Shown here piece by piece: positions 9,150-19,102 of a stretch of DNA of 64,000 nt. The stretch comes from Brevibacterium aurantiacum (GTDB lineage Bacteria; Actinomycetota; Actinomycetes; Actinomycetales; Brevibacteriaceae): positions 62,001-126,000 of the forward strand of contig NZ_FXZB01000004.1 in the NCBI RefSeq assembly GCF_900169065.1. The letters are read 5' to 3'. Position 1 is the stretch's first letter. The number at the start of each line of letters is the position of its first letter. The translations under genes and the position numbers were made by a program. The notes beneath the pieces are model-generated. The model had not been told where the DNA came from. It did no database searches and was given only the letters and a program-made list of their open reading frames with translations.

Positions 9150-10649
9150 ATGACTGAACCAACCCCGAAACCCCATCTCTCGGACGCAGATCATCTCTCC
9201 GTCCTCGGCTACAACGACTCTTTCGAGCGGTCGATGAGCCCGTGGGCGAACTTCGCCCTCGGTTTCACCTACCTCTCGCCGCTCGTCGGCGTCTACTCGC
9301 TCATGGCCGTCGCGCTCTCCACCGGCGGACCGCCGTCGATCTGGTGGATCGTCATCGTCGCCTGCGGTCAGATGCTCGTGGCCCTGGTCTTCGGCGAGGT
9401 CGTCTCCCAGTTCCCCATCGCCGGCGGAATCTACCCGTGGGCTCGCAGACTCTGGGGCAAGCGCTACGCCTGGATGGCAGCCTGGGTCTACATCTGCGCG
9501 CTCATCGTCACCATCACCTCGGTGTCGGAGTTCGGCTCCGGATTCGCCGCCAGCCTGCTCGGCTTCGAACTCAACCGCAACACCACGCTCGCCGTGAGCC
9601 TGGCGCTTCTGGTCCTGGCTCTGGCCATCAACTTCAGCGGCACCAAATGGCTGGCGCGCATCGCCCGGATCGGACTCTTCGCCGAGCTCATCGGCGTCAT
9701 CGGCCTCGGACTCTTCCTCCTCATCTTTGAGCGCAAACACAGCTTCTCCGTCTTCTTCGACACCATGGGCACCGCCGGTGACGGCAGCTACGTCGGGACG
9801 TTCCTGGGCGCCGCGGTCGCCGGCCTATTCCTCTTCTACGGCTTCGAGGCCTGCGGCGACGTCGCCGAGGAAGTCTCCAATCCCGCTCGCGGCATCCCCA
9901 AGGCCATGCTCATGACGATCGTCGGCGGCGCGGTCTCGGCACTGTTCTCCTTCGGCGGATACGTCCTCGCGGCCCCGAACCTCGAGGAGATCGTCGCCGG
10001 CGAGGTTGCGGATCCGATTCCCTCGATCCTCGAGGGCAGCCTCGGCGCAGTCGGTGCGAAGATCTTCCTCCTCGTCGCGATCCTCGCGTTCATCTCCTGT
10101 GTCCTCAGCCTCCAGGCCGCAGCGTCGAGGCTGATCTTCAGCTTCGCCCGTGACGGCATGATGCCCGGCCACCGTTGGCTGTCCAAGGTCACCGAGGGCA
10201 CAAAGGTTCCGCGCAACGCACTCATCGTCGCCTGCATCGCCCCGGCCCTCATCTGCGTGCTCATCTGGTTCAACGACGGGATCCTCGTCGCGGTCACCTC
10301 ATTCGCGATCCTCGGCATCTATCTGGCCTTCCAGATGGTCGTTCTCGGCGCACTGCGCCAGCGAGTCAAGGGATGGAAGCCGGCTGGTCCATGGTCGCTG
10401 CGCGGGTGGGGCTTCCTCGTCAACGTCGCGGCGTTGGCCTACGGTCTCTTCGCCATGGTCCTGCTCTCACTGCCCGGCGACTCGGGTTCGTTCTTCACCG
10501 ACTGGATCGTTCTCATCGGTCTGGTCGTGGTGTTGGCTGCTGGCTTCGCCTACCTCGTCATCGCTCGCCCCGATCGTCAGTCCAACGCGCCAGAAGGCGA
10601 TGCGATCGCCGTCGCCGAGGCGATCCGTTCCCACCGCTCGAATCGCTGA
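9150..10649 (+). CDS. APC-superfamily amino acid/polyamine permease
   Basis: A 499-residue secondary transporter with about twelve membrane helices. The first helix carries FALGFTYLSPLVGVYSL and helix 2-3 carries the P-x-A-G-G-x-Y-P-W segment (FPIAGGIYPWARRLWG). The substrate-helix sequence FYGFEACGDVAEEVSNPARG is typical of the ACT/GABA-choline permease branch. The start at 9150 is preferred over the in-frame ATG at 9114 because AAAGG lies nine bases upstream and the protein then opens MTEPTPKPHLSDADHLSVLG, as in relatives. It stands alone between the CPBP gene and argG. The substrate is not determined; amino acids or amines such as GABA, ethanolamine or choline are likely. Confidence 0.87.
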   Translation: MTEPTPKPHLSDADHLSVLGYNDSFERSMSPWANFALGFTYLSPLVGVYSLMAVALSTGGPPSIWWIVIVACGQMLVALVFGEVVSQFPIAGGIYPWARRLWGKRYAWMAAWVYICALIVTITSVSEFGSGFAASLLGFELNRNTTLAVSLALLVLALAINFSGTKWLARIARIGLFAELIGVIGLGLFLLIFERKHSFSVFFDTMGTAGDGSYVGTFLGAAVAGLFLFYGFEACGDVAEEVSNPARGIPKAMLMTIVGGAVSALFSFGGYVLAAPNLEEIVAGEVADPIPSILEGSLGAVGAKIFLLVAILAFISCVLSLQAAASRLIFSFARDGMMPGHRWLSKVTEGTKVPRNALIVACIAPALICVLIWFNDGILVAVTSFAILGIYLAFQMVVLGALRQRVKGWKPAGPWSLRGWGFLVNVAALAYGLFAMVLLSLPGDSGSFFTDWIVLIGLVVVLAAGFAYLVIARPDRQSNAPEGDAIAVAEAIRSHRSNR

Positions 10650-10704
10650 GATCCAGCACGCCACCACCTCGGCGAGGGTCCAACCGTTCCGCTCATTCAC
10701 ATAA

Positions 10705-12186
<1,482 letters not shown>

Positions 12187-12222
12187 GCAGGACCCACCTG
12201 ACTGACTGAGCCATTCCAGGAG

Positions 12223-12261
12223 CCCACGCACACAGTGACATCGCTGTGTGCGTGGGTTTTT
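12223..12261 (+). terminator. Rho-independent terminator of argG
   Basis: A perfect 13-bp stem (12223-12235 with 12244-12256) with an eight-base loop is followed by TTTTT. It lies 37 bp past the argG stop codon. Confidence 0.92.
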
Positions 12262-12304
12262 CTATGTGCTGCCCTTCTTCGTCGTGCGGTGAGATGATCG
12301 TGCC

Positions 12305-13084
12305 ATGTCATCAGCTGCATCCACTGCGCATTCCCTCGCCGAGGTGATCGAGCGCGAACTGCGTGCTCGTGGCTCTTCCGTACGCGCCGCCAAAGACCAG
12401 GCCTACCTCAAGAGCGAGCTCGTCCACTACGGCGTCGGCGTGCCCGATACTCGGGCTGTGGTGCGCTCGGCTCTGCACACTGCGGAACTGGATCACGAAG
12501 TGCTCGTCGAACTTGCCGAGGCGCTGTGGAACCCGGCGCCCATCGGAATCGACGCTCCTGTCTTTGATCTCCGCAGCGCGGCCACGATGGTGATCACCCA
12601 AGCGCAGGACCACCTCGGCGCCGGTGACAGTGACTTCCTGGAACGACTGCTGCGACAGGCCCGTACCTGGGCCCTTGTCGATCCCCTCGCTGGGGATGTT
12701 GTCGGTCCTCTGGCCGAATACGATCTGGAATTCGATCCGGTGCTGGAACGCTGGTCTGGGGACGAAGATTTCTGGATCCGACGGTCTGCACTGCTGGCCC
12801 ACCTCAAACCGCTGCAGGAGGGACGCGGAGACTTTGAGCGATTCACGCGATTTGCCGACGCCATGCTCGAGGAGAAGGAGTTCTTCATCCGCAAGGCCAT
12901 CGGGTGGGTGCTGCGCGAAACGGCCCGCACACGTCCGGACATGGTCTTCGAGTGGATGTTGCCCCGCGCCCATCGCGCCTCGGGTGTGACGATGCGCGAA
13001 GTGGTCAAGCATCTGTCCCCTGAACAGCGAGATGCACTGCTTGCCGCTAAAGGGACTTCGCGAAGTCGAGCAGGATCTCGTTGA
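12305..13084 (+). CDS. AlkD-like DNA alkylation repair protein
   Basis: A 259-residue HEAT-repeat protein of the DNA alkylation repair (AlkD/AlkC) family. Characterised AlkD enzymes are base-excision glycosylases that remove positively charged or bulky alkylated purines without base flipping. Family features seen: the early K-S-E-L-x-x-Y/H-x-G-V-x segment, FWIRRSALLAHL at about residue 158, and EKEFFIRKAIGWVLRETA, a hallmark of this family that includes the helix carrying the active-site Trp. Its last 38 bases overlap the 3' end of the convergent alpha/beta hydrolase gene (13047-13850). No operon partner is present. Activity is inferred from family. Confidence 0.85.
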   Translation: MSSAASTAHSLAEVIERELRARGSSVRAAKDQAYLKSELVHYGVGVPDTRAVVRSALHTAELDHEVLVELAEALWNPAPIGIDAPVFDLRSAATMVITQAQDHLGAGDSDFLERLLRQARTWALVDPLAGDVVGPLAEYDLEFDPVLERWSGDEDFWIRRSALLAHLKPLQEGRGDFERFTRFADAMLEEKEFFIRKAIGWVLRETARTRPDMVFEWMLPRAHRASGVTMREVVKHLSPEQRDALLAAKGTSRSRAGSR

Positions 13085-13850
13085 ACGCTTCGGGCTGTTC
13101 GATGTTGGCCGCATGCCCGTCGTCAGGGATGATCACCGACGTACCGATCGGAGCAAGTCCTGCCGATGCGGCCGCGTGCGATGCTGGCCAGTGCTCGCTC
13201 TCGGCTCCGGCGACGAAGAGCACGGGTACATCCGTCCCTTCGATCACGGGGCGCCAATCGGCCTTGGCATGGTCATTCAGCAATGCGAGCTCTCCGCGGG
13301 TGAGTGTCCTGTCCACATCCTTCATCGCCTTGAGCAGACGCAGCAGGCGCCTGCCCCTCTTCCAGATGGGTGTGCCGTGTCCGGTGGGAGGGATCTCCTC
13401 GGCGAAGTAGGTATCGGCGTTGGATTCGTCGAAGCCGTAGTAGCCGTGAGGCCAGTCTGCAGTATTGAGCATCTTCGGAGTCTGGTCGACGATGGCGATT
13501 CCGGCAATGCGGTCGGCGCTGAATTGGGACAGGTAGGACCAGATGGTGTTGCCGCCCATGGACCCGCCCACGAGGAGAACATCGGTGAGGTCCAAGGCTT
13601 CCAGGACCTGTGCCATGTCTTGGCCGCGGCGTTCCATGGTCACTCCGGCATTGGGATGCTCGGCGCTTCCGTGGCCGCGCAGATCGACGCTGAACACCTG
13701 AAAGCCTGCCTGCGTCAGCGCTCCGACCTGGTAGCGCCAGCTGGTCGCCGGCGCCTTGAACCCGGCCAGCAGCACTACCGGGCGGCCGGAGGGGTCTCCG
13801 GCTTGGGTGTACTCGAGACGGACACCGTCATCGGCAGTGATTGCGGCCAT
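13047..13850 (-). CDS. Alpha/beta-fold hydrolase
   Basis: Cytoplasmic hydrolase of 267 residues. The nucleophile elbow is GGSMGG (about residue 94), and an oxyanion strand PVVLLAGFKAPATSW lies near residue 25. The late VLFVAGAESEHWP and IPDDGHAANIEQPEAF segments supply the acid and catalytic histidine. VDLRGHGSAEHP near residue 57 is a typical strand-4 motif. The fold resembles haloperoxidase/lactonase-type and pimeloyl-ester hydrolases; the substrate cannot be predicted. The gene overlaps the AlkD-like gene tail to tail. Confidence 0.85.
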   Translation of the reverse strand: MAAITADDGVRLEYTQAGDPSGRPVVLLAGFKAPATSWRYQVGALTQAGFQVFSVDLRGHGSAEHPNAGVTMERRGQDMAQVLEALDLTDVLLVGGSMGGNTIWSYLSQFSADRIAGIAIVDQTPKMLNTADWPHGYYGFDESNADTYFAEEIPPTGHGTPIWKRGRRLLRLLKAMKDVDRTLTRGELALLNDHAKADWRPVIEGTDVPVLFVAGAESEHWPASHAAASAGLAPIGTSVIIPDDGHAANIEQPEAFNEILLDFAKSL

Positions 13851-13897
13851 GGGTCAATCCTAGCGCCGAGCTGGCTTCTCTGTGGGCAGGGATCGAA

Positions 13898-13936
13898 AAA
13901 GCCCCTCACCTTGCGTTTCCGCTGGTGAGGGGCTTT
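13898..13936 (-). terminator. Terminator downstream of tRNA-Arg
   Basis: Stem 13898-13910 pairs with 13924-13936 (AAAGCCCCTCACC and its complement) around a 13-base loop. On the minus strand it ends in a T-run just past the tRNA 3' end, and it is probably bidirectional. Confidence 0.85.
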
Positions 13937-13943
13937 CTAACTG

Positions 13944-14016
13944 TGCGCCACGAGGGATTCGAACCCCCAACCTTCTGATCCGTAGTCAGATGCTCTATCC
14001 GTTGAGCTAGTGGCGC
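13944..14016 (-). tRNA. tRNA-Arg (anticodon ACG)
   Basis: A 73-nt cloverleaf on the minus strand. The acceptor stem GCGCCAC (14010-14016) pairs with 13945-13951, and the discriminator is A. The D-arm contains AGCTCAACGGATAGAGC. The anticodon loop CTACGGA reads ACG (13981-13983) in a TCTGA/TCAGA stem, and the T-loop has the standard GGTTCGAATCC. CCA is not encoded. ACG (deaminated to ICG) decodes CGN arginine codons. Confidence 0.97.
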
Positions 14017-14050
14017 ATGTCGCTCGGACTCACGCCCTGCAACTCGAACA

Positions 14051-14080
14051 ACTATACACACCGAATTCACTCAAGCTCAA
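14051..14080 (-). promoter_or_regulatory. Candidate tRNA-Arg promoter
   Basis: On the minus strand, TTGAGC (14075-14080) and TATAGT (14051-14056) are separated by 18 bp, with the -10 box about 35 bp before the tRNA 5' end. The arrangement fits a vegetative sigma factor promoter. Confidence 0.55.
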
Positions 14081-14181
14081 ATTCGGGCCGAGTGCGCTTC
14101 GCCACATTTGCGACTTCGGTTGAGTGGAGCCGCGCCCGCCTCGATGGCAGTCGGCGGCCCCACTCGACAACAGCGCGCAGA

Positions 14182-14568
14182 CTATCGTTGCGCGGACTCC
14201 GTCTGTGCCGAATTCTTCCACCGACGGGCGGCGATGAAGGACCGCACGCCCATGACGACGTAGATGATGAGCAGCACGAAGGTGATGATGCTGGTGATCA
14301 CTGCGGCGGGCCGTTCAGCCTCACCGGCGATGAGTGCGCCGATCTGCATGACGTTCATCGCGGTGCCGAAGATACCCAAGATCGCAACGACAAGGGCGAT
14401 ATGGATTCCGAGCTTCTGCTTCTTCAGAGCAATGAGGCCGCAGATCAGAAGGACTGCACCCAGAATGGCTGGGATCAGCGCGGTCCAGCTGGCAAAGGCG
14501 GTGGCGACATAGGCAATAACACCGACGGCGATGAGGACGACGCCGAGTCCGATGGTGGTGCGGGGCAT
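14182..14568 (-). CDS. Small four-helix membrane protein, unknown function
   Basis: Start ATG 14568 has AAGGAG four bases upstream; the frame stays open further 5' but without support. The product is 128 residues with four hydrophobic helices (about residues 6-22, 25-45, 52-68 and 84-106) and a short basic C-terminus (RSFIAARRWKNSAQTESAQR). The helices are closely spaced, with very short loops. I do not recognise a named family. It follows nothing on its strand and ends upstream of tRNA-Arg, so it is probably a single-gene unit. Confidence 0.7.
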   Translation of the reverse strand: MPRTTIGLGVVLIAVGVIAYVATAFASWTALIPAILGAVLLICGLIALKKQKLGIHIALVVAILGIFGTAMNVMQIGALIAGEAERPAAVITSIITFVLLIIYVVMGVRSFIAARRWKNSAQTESAQR

Positions 14569-14923
14569 GATGCTCCTTAGGGGTTTCAAATGAAGTCGAA
14601 GGCGCCAATACTGCCGACGACTGCCCCTAATTCTACAAGAGGTAGAAGTTAGGTCCACCTCTCACGGGAGCCGAGAACCACCTCGGCGAGGGAGCGAGGA
14701 CTGCGATTTTCACGCTGGAACAACTTCTGCAAGAAACGATCATCACTATGCAAATACACGTCACCTAAATGACTCATTTGCGTCTTTCGTGATGCCGTTG
14801 TGATCGAATGCACATCTTCGCGTGACTCAAAACCAGGATTTTCCGGGTCACCCGCGTCCTACGGTGGAGATGTACCAGCCGCCAGGCAGAACCCCGTAAT
14901 CCCGATTGACCAGGAGACCACTC
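14569..14923. other. Intergenic region upstream of pckG
   Basis: A 355-bp gene-free stretch between the small membrane protein (minus) and pckG (plus). It holds one copy of the dispersed CACCTCGGCG motif (14679-14688), an AT-richer segment (14710-14850) with a GCAAAT/ATTTGC inverted pair, and the CRP/GlxR-like site listed separately. The pckG promoter must lie here; I cannot place -10 and -35 boxes with confidence. Confidence 0.6.
14799..14814. promoter_or_regulatory. CRP/GlxR-like operator upstream of pckG
   Basis: TGTGA-TCGAAT-GCACA matches the CRP/GlxR consensus TGTGA-N6-TCACA with one mismatch. It lies 110 bp before the pckG start. Control of gluconeogenic genes by a cAMP-dependent regulator is well known in actinobacteria (GlxR in Corynebacterium). 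Confidence 0.5.
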
Positions 14924-16756
14924 ATGACTGTCCTCGACCATGACGTCGTCGCTGACCAGCTGAAGAACGCACCGACCGATAACGAGTCGGTGCTGTCGTT
15001 CGTCAGCCGGGTCGCCACCCTCACCACCCCCGACGACATCGTCTGGGTCGATGGTTCGGAAGAGCAGAAGGCCACTATCGCCGACCAGCTCGTCGAAGCC
15101 GGCACGATCGTTCGCCTGACCGGCACCAAGGACTCATTCTACGCGGCCTCCGACCCCGAGGACGTCGCCCGTGTGGAAGGCCGCACCTACATCTGCTCCG
15201 AAGAGGAGAAGGACGCCGGCGCGCTCAACAACTGGATGGCTCCAGCCGAGATGAAGAAGACCCTCGAGCCTCTCTTCACCGGTTCGATGCGCGGACGCAC
15301 CATGTACGTCATCCCCTTCGTCATGGGACATGCTGAGGCAGACCAGCCGATGTTCGGCATCGAGGTCACCGACTCCCCCTACGTCGTGCTCTCCATGCTC
15401 GTCATGGCTCGCTCGGGCAAGAACGCCCTCGACGCGATCGTGGCCAACGGCGGCACCTTCGTCGAGTGCGTGCACTCCGTCGGCGCTCCGCTCGAGCCCG
15501 GTCAGGAAGATGTCGCCTGGCCCTGCAACTCCACCAAGTACATCACCCACTTCCCCGAAGACCGCTCCATCTGGTCATTCGGATCCGGCTACGGCGGCAA
15601 CGCCCTGCTGGGCAAGAAGTGCTACGCGCTGCGCATCGCCTCGTCGATCGCCCGCGATGAGGGCTGGCTGGCCGAGCACATGCTCATCCTCAAGCTCACG
15701 AGCCCGGAGGGCGAGGTCAAGTACATCGCCGCCGCGTTCCCCTCGGCTTGTGGCAAGACCAACCTCGCCATGATCGAGCCCACCATTCCCGGCTGGAAGG
15801 CCGAGACCCTGGGCGACGACATCGCATGGATGCGCTTCGGCGACGACGGCCAGCTCTACGCCGTCAACCCCGAGTTCGGCCTCTTCGGCGTCGCACCGGG
15901 CACCGGCTACACCACCAATCCGACCGCGATGCGCGCCATCGAAGCCGGCGGCAACATCTTCACCAACGTCGCACTGACCGACGACGGCGACGTGTGGTGG
16001 GAAGGCAAGACCGACGAGAAGCCAGCGCACCTCACCGACTGGCGCGGCAACGACTGGACCCCGGACTCGGAGACTCCAGCCGCTCACCCGAACTCGCGTT
16101 TCTGCACCCCGATCGCCAACGTCCCGACCCTGGCTCCCGAGTGGACCAACCCGAACGGTGTGCCGATCTCGGCCATCCTCTTCGGCGGTCGCCGCAAGAC
16201 CACAATGCCGCTGGTGACCGAGACCAAGAGCTGGAACCACGGTGTGTTCATGGGCTCGGTGCTCTCCTCGGAGACCACCGCAGCCGCCACCGGAGCCGTC
16301 GGCGTCGTTCGCCGCGACCCCATGGCCATGCGTCCGTTCATCGGCTACAACGTCGGTGACTACCTGCAGCACTGGCTCGACATCGGCAACACCGAGGGTG
16401 CCCAGCTGCCGAAGATCTTCTACGTCAACTGGTTCCGTCGCGATGACGACAACTCGTTCCTGTGGCCAGGATTCTCCGAGAACTCGCGCGTTCTCAAGTG
16501 GGTCTTCGAGCGTGTGACCGGCACCGCCGACGCAGCCGAATCCCCGCTGGGCCTGACCCCCGTTGAGGGCGGTCTGGACACCGAGGGCCTCGACTTCACC
16601 GACGAGCAGCTGCGCAAGGCTCTCGCGATCAAGCCCGAGGAGTGGGAGACCGAGCTCGGACTCATCGAAGAATGGTACGAGCAGCTCGGAGATTCGGTTC
16701 CTGCCGAACTCCGCGCCGAGGTCGACAACCTGCGTGACCGTCTGGGCCTCGCCTGA
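14924..16756 (+). CDS. pckG: Phosphoenolpyruvate carboxykinase (GTP)
   Basis: Converts oxaloacetate and GTP to phosphoenolpyruvate, GDP and CO2, the first committed step of gluconeogenesis. The 610-residue length is normal for the GTP-dependent class. Start ATG 14924 is preceded by AGGAG eight bases upstream. The kinase P-loop [12 protein letters not shown] lies at about residues 272-283. Other hallmarks are [20 protein letters not shown], the [20 protein letters not shown] segment, the [13 protein letters not shown] metal site and the late [10 protein letters not shown] and [16 protein letters not shown] guanine-binding region. It is monocistronic, followed by a clear terminator and preceded by a CRP/GlxR-like site. 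In many actinobacteria this enzyme is essential for growth on lactate, acetate and amino acids. Confidence 0.97.
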   Translation: MTVLDHDVVADQLKNAPTDNESVLSFVSRVATLTTPDDIVWVDGSEEQKATIADQLVEAGTIVRLTGTKDSFYAASDPEDVARVEGRTYICSEEEKDAGALNNWMAPAEMKKTLEPLFTGSMRGRTMYVIPFVMGHAEADQPMFGIEVTDSPYVVLSMLVMARSGKNALDAIVANGGTFVECVHSVGAPLEPGQEDVAWPCNSTKYITHFPEDRSIWSFGSGYGGNALLGKKCYALRIASSIARDEGWLAEHMLILKLTSPEGEVKYIAAAFPSACGKTNLAMIEPTIPGWKAETLGDDIAWMRFGDDGQLYAVNPEFGLFGVAPGTGYTTNPTAMRAIEAGGNIFTNVALTDDGDVWWEGKTDEKPAHLTDWRGNDWTPDSETPAAHPNSRFCTPIANVPTLAPEWTNPNGVPISAILFGGRRKTTMPLVTETKSWNHGVFMGSVLSSETTAAATGAVGVVRRDPMAMRPFIGYNVGDYLQHWLDIGNTEGAQLPKIFYVNWFRRDDDNSFLWPGFSENSRVLKWVFERVTGTADAAESPLGLTPVEGGLDTEGLDFTDEQLRKALAIKPEEWETELGLIEEWYEQLGDSVPAELRAEVDNLRDRLGLA

Positions 16757-16792
16757 GTCACTGAGGCTCTGAGACTCTTCTGAACGACAGAG

Positions 16793-16830
16793 AATCCCCC
16801 AACCATCGCCGAGGTGGTTGGGGGATTTTC
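16793..16830 (+). terminator. Terminator of pckG
   Basis: A 13-bp stem (16793-16805 with 16815-16827) is followed by TTTC, 36 bp past the stop. The nine-base loop and stem edge contain the dispersed motif in the orientation CGCCGAGGTG (16807-16816). Confidence 0.9.
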
Positions 16831-17253
16831 GTGTGCCGGGACGCGGGGTCCGTGTGGTTCAGTCCCTGAGGTGGGCAGTCAGCCGGAAACCGTTCGAAGT
16901 GGTGGGCAGAGGCCTGGACGAGGCTCCGGGCTGGTTGCCAATGCCAGAAATCTCATCACGTACCGGGAGCACTAATGCGCACCGCAGGAACTGTAGGACG
17001 AGAGGGTCCGGGGAGGACGTGCAGAACTAACGGTTGTGTAAGCGACGGACTGTAGTGAATGCGACGACCGGTGCTGCTTGCCGCTGGCAGCGAGGAAGTG
17101 AAGCAGTGACGGTCCGGGACGCGCTCGATTACGAGACGTGCAGTTAGAAGCTTTCGAGGGCTAGACGCCGTGGGGCGCCGGAGCGATAAGGCTCTGCATC
17201 AAGCGCCACGCGATCAGTCGCCGCTTGGAATCAGCCGCCGGGTCTTAGCCGCC
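16831..17253. other. Gene-free structured region, candidate non-coding RNA
   Basis: I find no convincing protein here; the short open frames have no ribosome-binding site or plausible composition. The region from about 17040 to 17210 is rich in nested complementarity. A hairpin at 17066-17114 pairs GACCG with CGGTC and CTGCTT with AAGCAG across a wobble-compatible internal loop. CTCG/CGAG pair at 17124-17135. A branched hairpin uses GGCGC 17174-17178 with GCGCC 17203-17207 and inner GAGC/GCTC at 17181-17194. It matches none of the conserved cores I know for RNase P, tmRNA, 4.5S or 6S RNA. It could equally be degenerated intergenic DNA. Confidence 0.35.
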
Positions 17254-17273
17254 GGGCCTGACGCCCCAGGCCC
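17254..17273 (-). terminator. Short hairpin at the end of the pit operon
   Basis: GGGCCTG (17254-17260) pairs with CAGGCCC (17267-17273) around six bases, overlapping the stop codon of the small membrane protein gene on the minus strand. There is no U-tract, and two near-identical GCCGCCGGG repeats lie just beyond it. Confidence 0.5.
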
Positions 17274-17506
17274 TACGCTCCGTGGAGGGCCGGGACGATG
17301 AGGTAGACGCCGACGAGCACGACGATGCTGCACACACCGAACACAGCCCAATAGCCGACCCTGAGCAGTGGCTTACTCTGCCCCGCGGCGGCCAGGTCGA
17401 CGTGCACGGCCCTCATTCGCACTGCGGTGGAGAAGAGCGTGATGACGACGATCGCCGACACCCAGGTCGCGACCGCAACGATGAGGAATGAGCTCCACTC
17501 GATCAT
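17273..17506 (-). CDS. Small membrane protein coupled to the phosphate transporter
   Basis: A 77-residue protein with two membrane helices (about residues 5-26 and 50-71) joined by a basic cytoplasmic loop containing VRMRAVHVDLAAAGQSKPLL. The start codon overlaps the stop of the upstream PiT gene by four bases (17503-17506), so translation is probably coupled. Small two-helix proteins are often found directly downstream of PiT-family transporters in actinobacteria and may be accessory subunits. I do not know an assigned function. Confidence 0.75.
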   Translation of the reverse strand: MIEWSSFLIVAVATWVSAIVVITLFSTAVRMRAVHVDLAAAGQSKPLLRVGYWAVFGVCSIVVLVGVYLIVPALHGA

Positions 17507-18876
17507 TTCGTATCTCCCTTGTCCGCGCGGGCCCCGTCGACTTCGGTCTCCGCCGTATCGGAGGTGGAAGCAACCCCGGAGCCGGAAGCAGGTTCTGAAT
17601 CCGTATCGACAGTGACGCCGGCATCGGACTTCGCGTCCGCCCTGTCTGAAATTCGCTGGTCGCGGGCATCGATGCGAGCGGCACGTTTCATAGCGGCGCG
17701 TTTGCGGTTGCGGTCCTTGCGCAGCTTGCGCTTACGACCGCGAATTCCCACAGCCTCGCCGACGGTGTCGAAGTTCGAGATCTCCGGATCGGCGACTTTG
17801 CGTGAGCTGAGGAAGATCCAGAGGACCGCAATGACGGCGACGATGGTGTCGAGGATGACTCCGATGGTGCCCAAGTGTGCGACACCGGCTGCGATAGCAC
17901 CGACGATTCCTGCCGCCGGGATGGTCAGCAGCCAACCGGAGGCGATGCGTCCAGCGGTGGACCACTGAACGTCTGCGCCCTTGCGTCCCAGTCCCGAGCC
18001 GAGCACCGATCCCGAGGCGACCTGCGTCGTCGACAGGGCGAAGCCCAGGTGGGACGAGGCGAGGATGGCGGCTGCGGTCGAAGTCTCGGCGGCCAGACCC
18101 TGAGCGGGCTTGACGGTTGTGAGCTTCGTACCGAGGGTGTCGATGATTCGCCATCCGCCGACGTAGGTGCCCAAGGCGATCGCCAGCGCGCAGGCGGTGA
18201 TGACCCAGATGTGCGGGCCGGTTCCGTGATCCTGCAGGTTCGCGGACACGAGCACGAGGGTGATGACGCCCATGGTCTTCTGAGCGTCATTGGTCCCGTG
18301 TGCCAGTGCCACGAGCGAGGAGCTGAAGATCTGACCGTATTTGAACGGCGCCCGGTGAGCGGTCTTGCCCTCGCCGTTGCGACGCGTGATGGAGTAGGCC
18401 AGTCGGGTGCACAGATAGGCACCCACGCCGGCGATGATCGGAGCCGCGAGTGCGGGCAGGACCACCTTGGACAAGAACACGCCGAAGTCCACGGAGTTGA
18501 GACCGGCGCCGACGATTGCGGCACCGATGAGTCCACCGAACAGTGCGTGCGAGGACGATGACGGCAGGCCGAAGCGCCAGGTCGCCATGTTCCAGATGAT
18601 CGCACCGATGAGGCCGGCGAGGATGAAGTCCGGAGTGATCTGGACTCCCCCACCACCTTCTTTGATGATGCCCCCGGAGATGGTCTTGGCCACCTCGGTG
18701 GAGAGGAAGGCTCCGACAAGGTTGAGCAGCGCTGCCAGGGTGACCGCCGTCTTCGGCTTGATCGCTCCCGTGGCTATCGGTGTCGCCATGGCATTGGCTG
18801 TGTCGTGAAAGCCATTGGTGAAGTCAAAGAACAGTGCCAGTACGATGACCAGCACGACGACGAAGATGATTTCCAC
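17503..18876 (-). CDS. pit: Inorganic phosphate transporter, PiT family
   Basis: Low-affinity proton- or metal-phosphate symporter of 457 residues. The family signature GFHDTANAMATPIATGAIKP lies near residue 22, and a second copy, VALAHGTNDAQKTMGVITL, opens the C-terminal half, giving the inverted-repeat PiT architecture with about ten helices. The start is GTG 18876 with AAGG eight bases upstream. The C-terminus is a long, very basic then acidic hydrophilic extension: residues about 365-400 are rich in Arg/Lys, followed by an Asp/Ser/Thr-rich tail of about 60 residues, probably cytoplasmic. The gene leads a two-gene operon with the small membrane protein. No Pho-box is obvious. Confidence 0.93.
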   Translation of the reverse strand: MEIIFVVVLVIVLALFFDFTNGFHDTANAMATPIATGAIKPKTAVTLAALLNLVGAFLSTEVAKTISGGIIKEGGGGVQITPDFILAGLIGAIIWNMATWRFGLPSSSSHALFGGLIGAAIVGAGLNSVDFGVFLSKVVLPALAAPIIAGVGAYLCTRLAYSITRRNGEGKTAHRAPFKYGQIFSSSLVALAHGTNDAQKTMGVITLVLVSANLQDHGTGPHIWVITACALAIALGTYVGGWRIIDTLGTKLTTVKPAQGLAAETSTAAAILASSHLGFALSTTQVASGSVLGSGLGRKGADVQWSTAGRIASGWLLTIPAAGIVGAIAAGVAHLGTIGVILDTIVAVIAVLWIFLSSRKVADPEISNFDTVGEAVGIRGRKRKLRKDRNRKRAAMKRAARIDARDQRISDRADAKSDAGVTVDTDSEPASGSGVASTSDTAETEVDGARADKGDTK

Positions 18877-19102
18877 TAAGCGACCTTGAACGTAGACACA
18901 ATTCGGACCGTGGATGATTTAGCTGGCGGGCAGCGACCTCAATCTGCGAAAAGTCTACCGCCTAATTCCCTGAGTCTTCACCCACTGTTCGACAGAACTC
19001 CACTCACGACACTCTGCGTTCATCTCTGAGCTGGCCGAACGTGCCCTCACCAGGTGCGGAATGTATTGCTGTTCACAGTCCACCCGGCGAGGGCCGAAAA
19101 GG

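Noticed and set aside
12311-13114. Minus-strand open frame of 267 codons
   Set aside because: Antisense to the AlkD-like gene, which carries the family signature.
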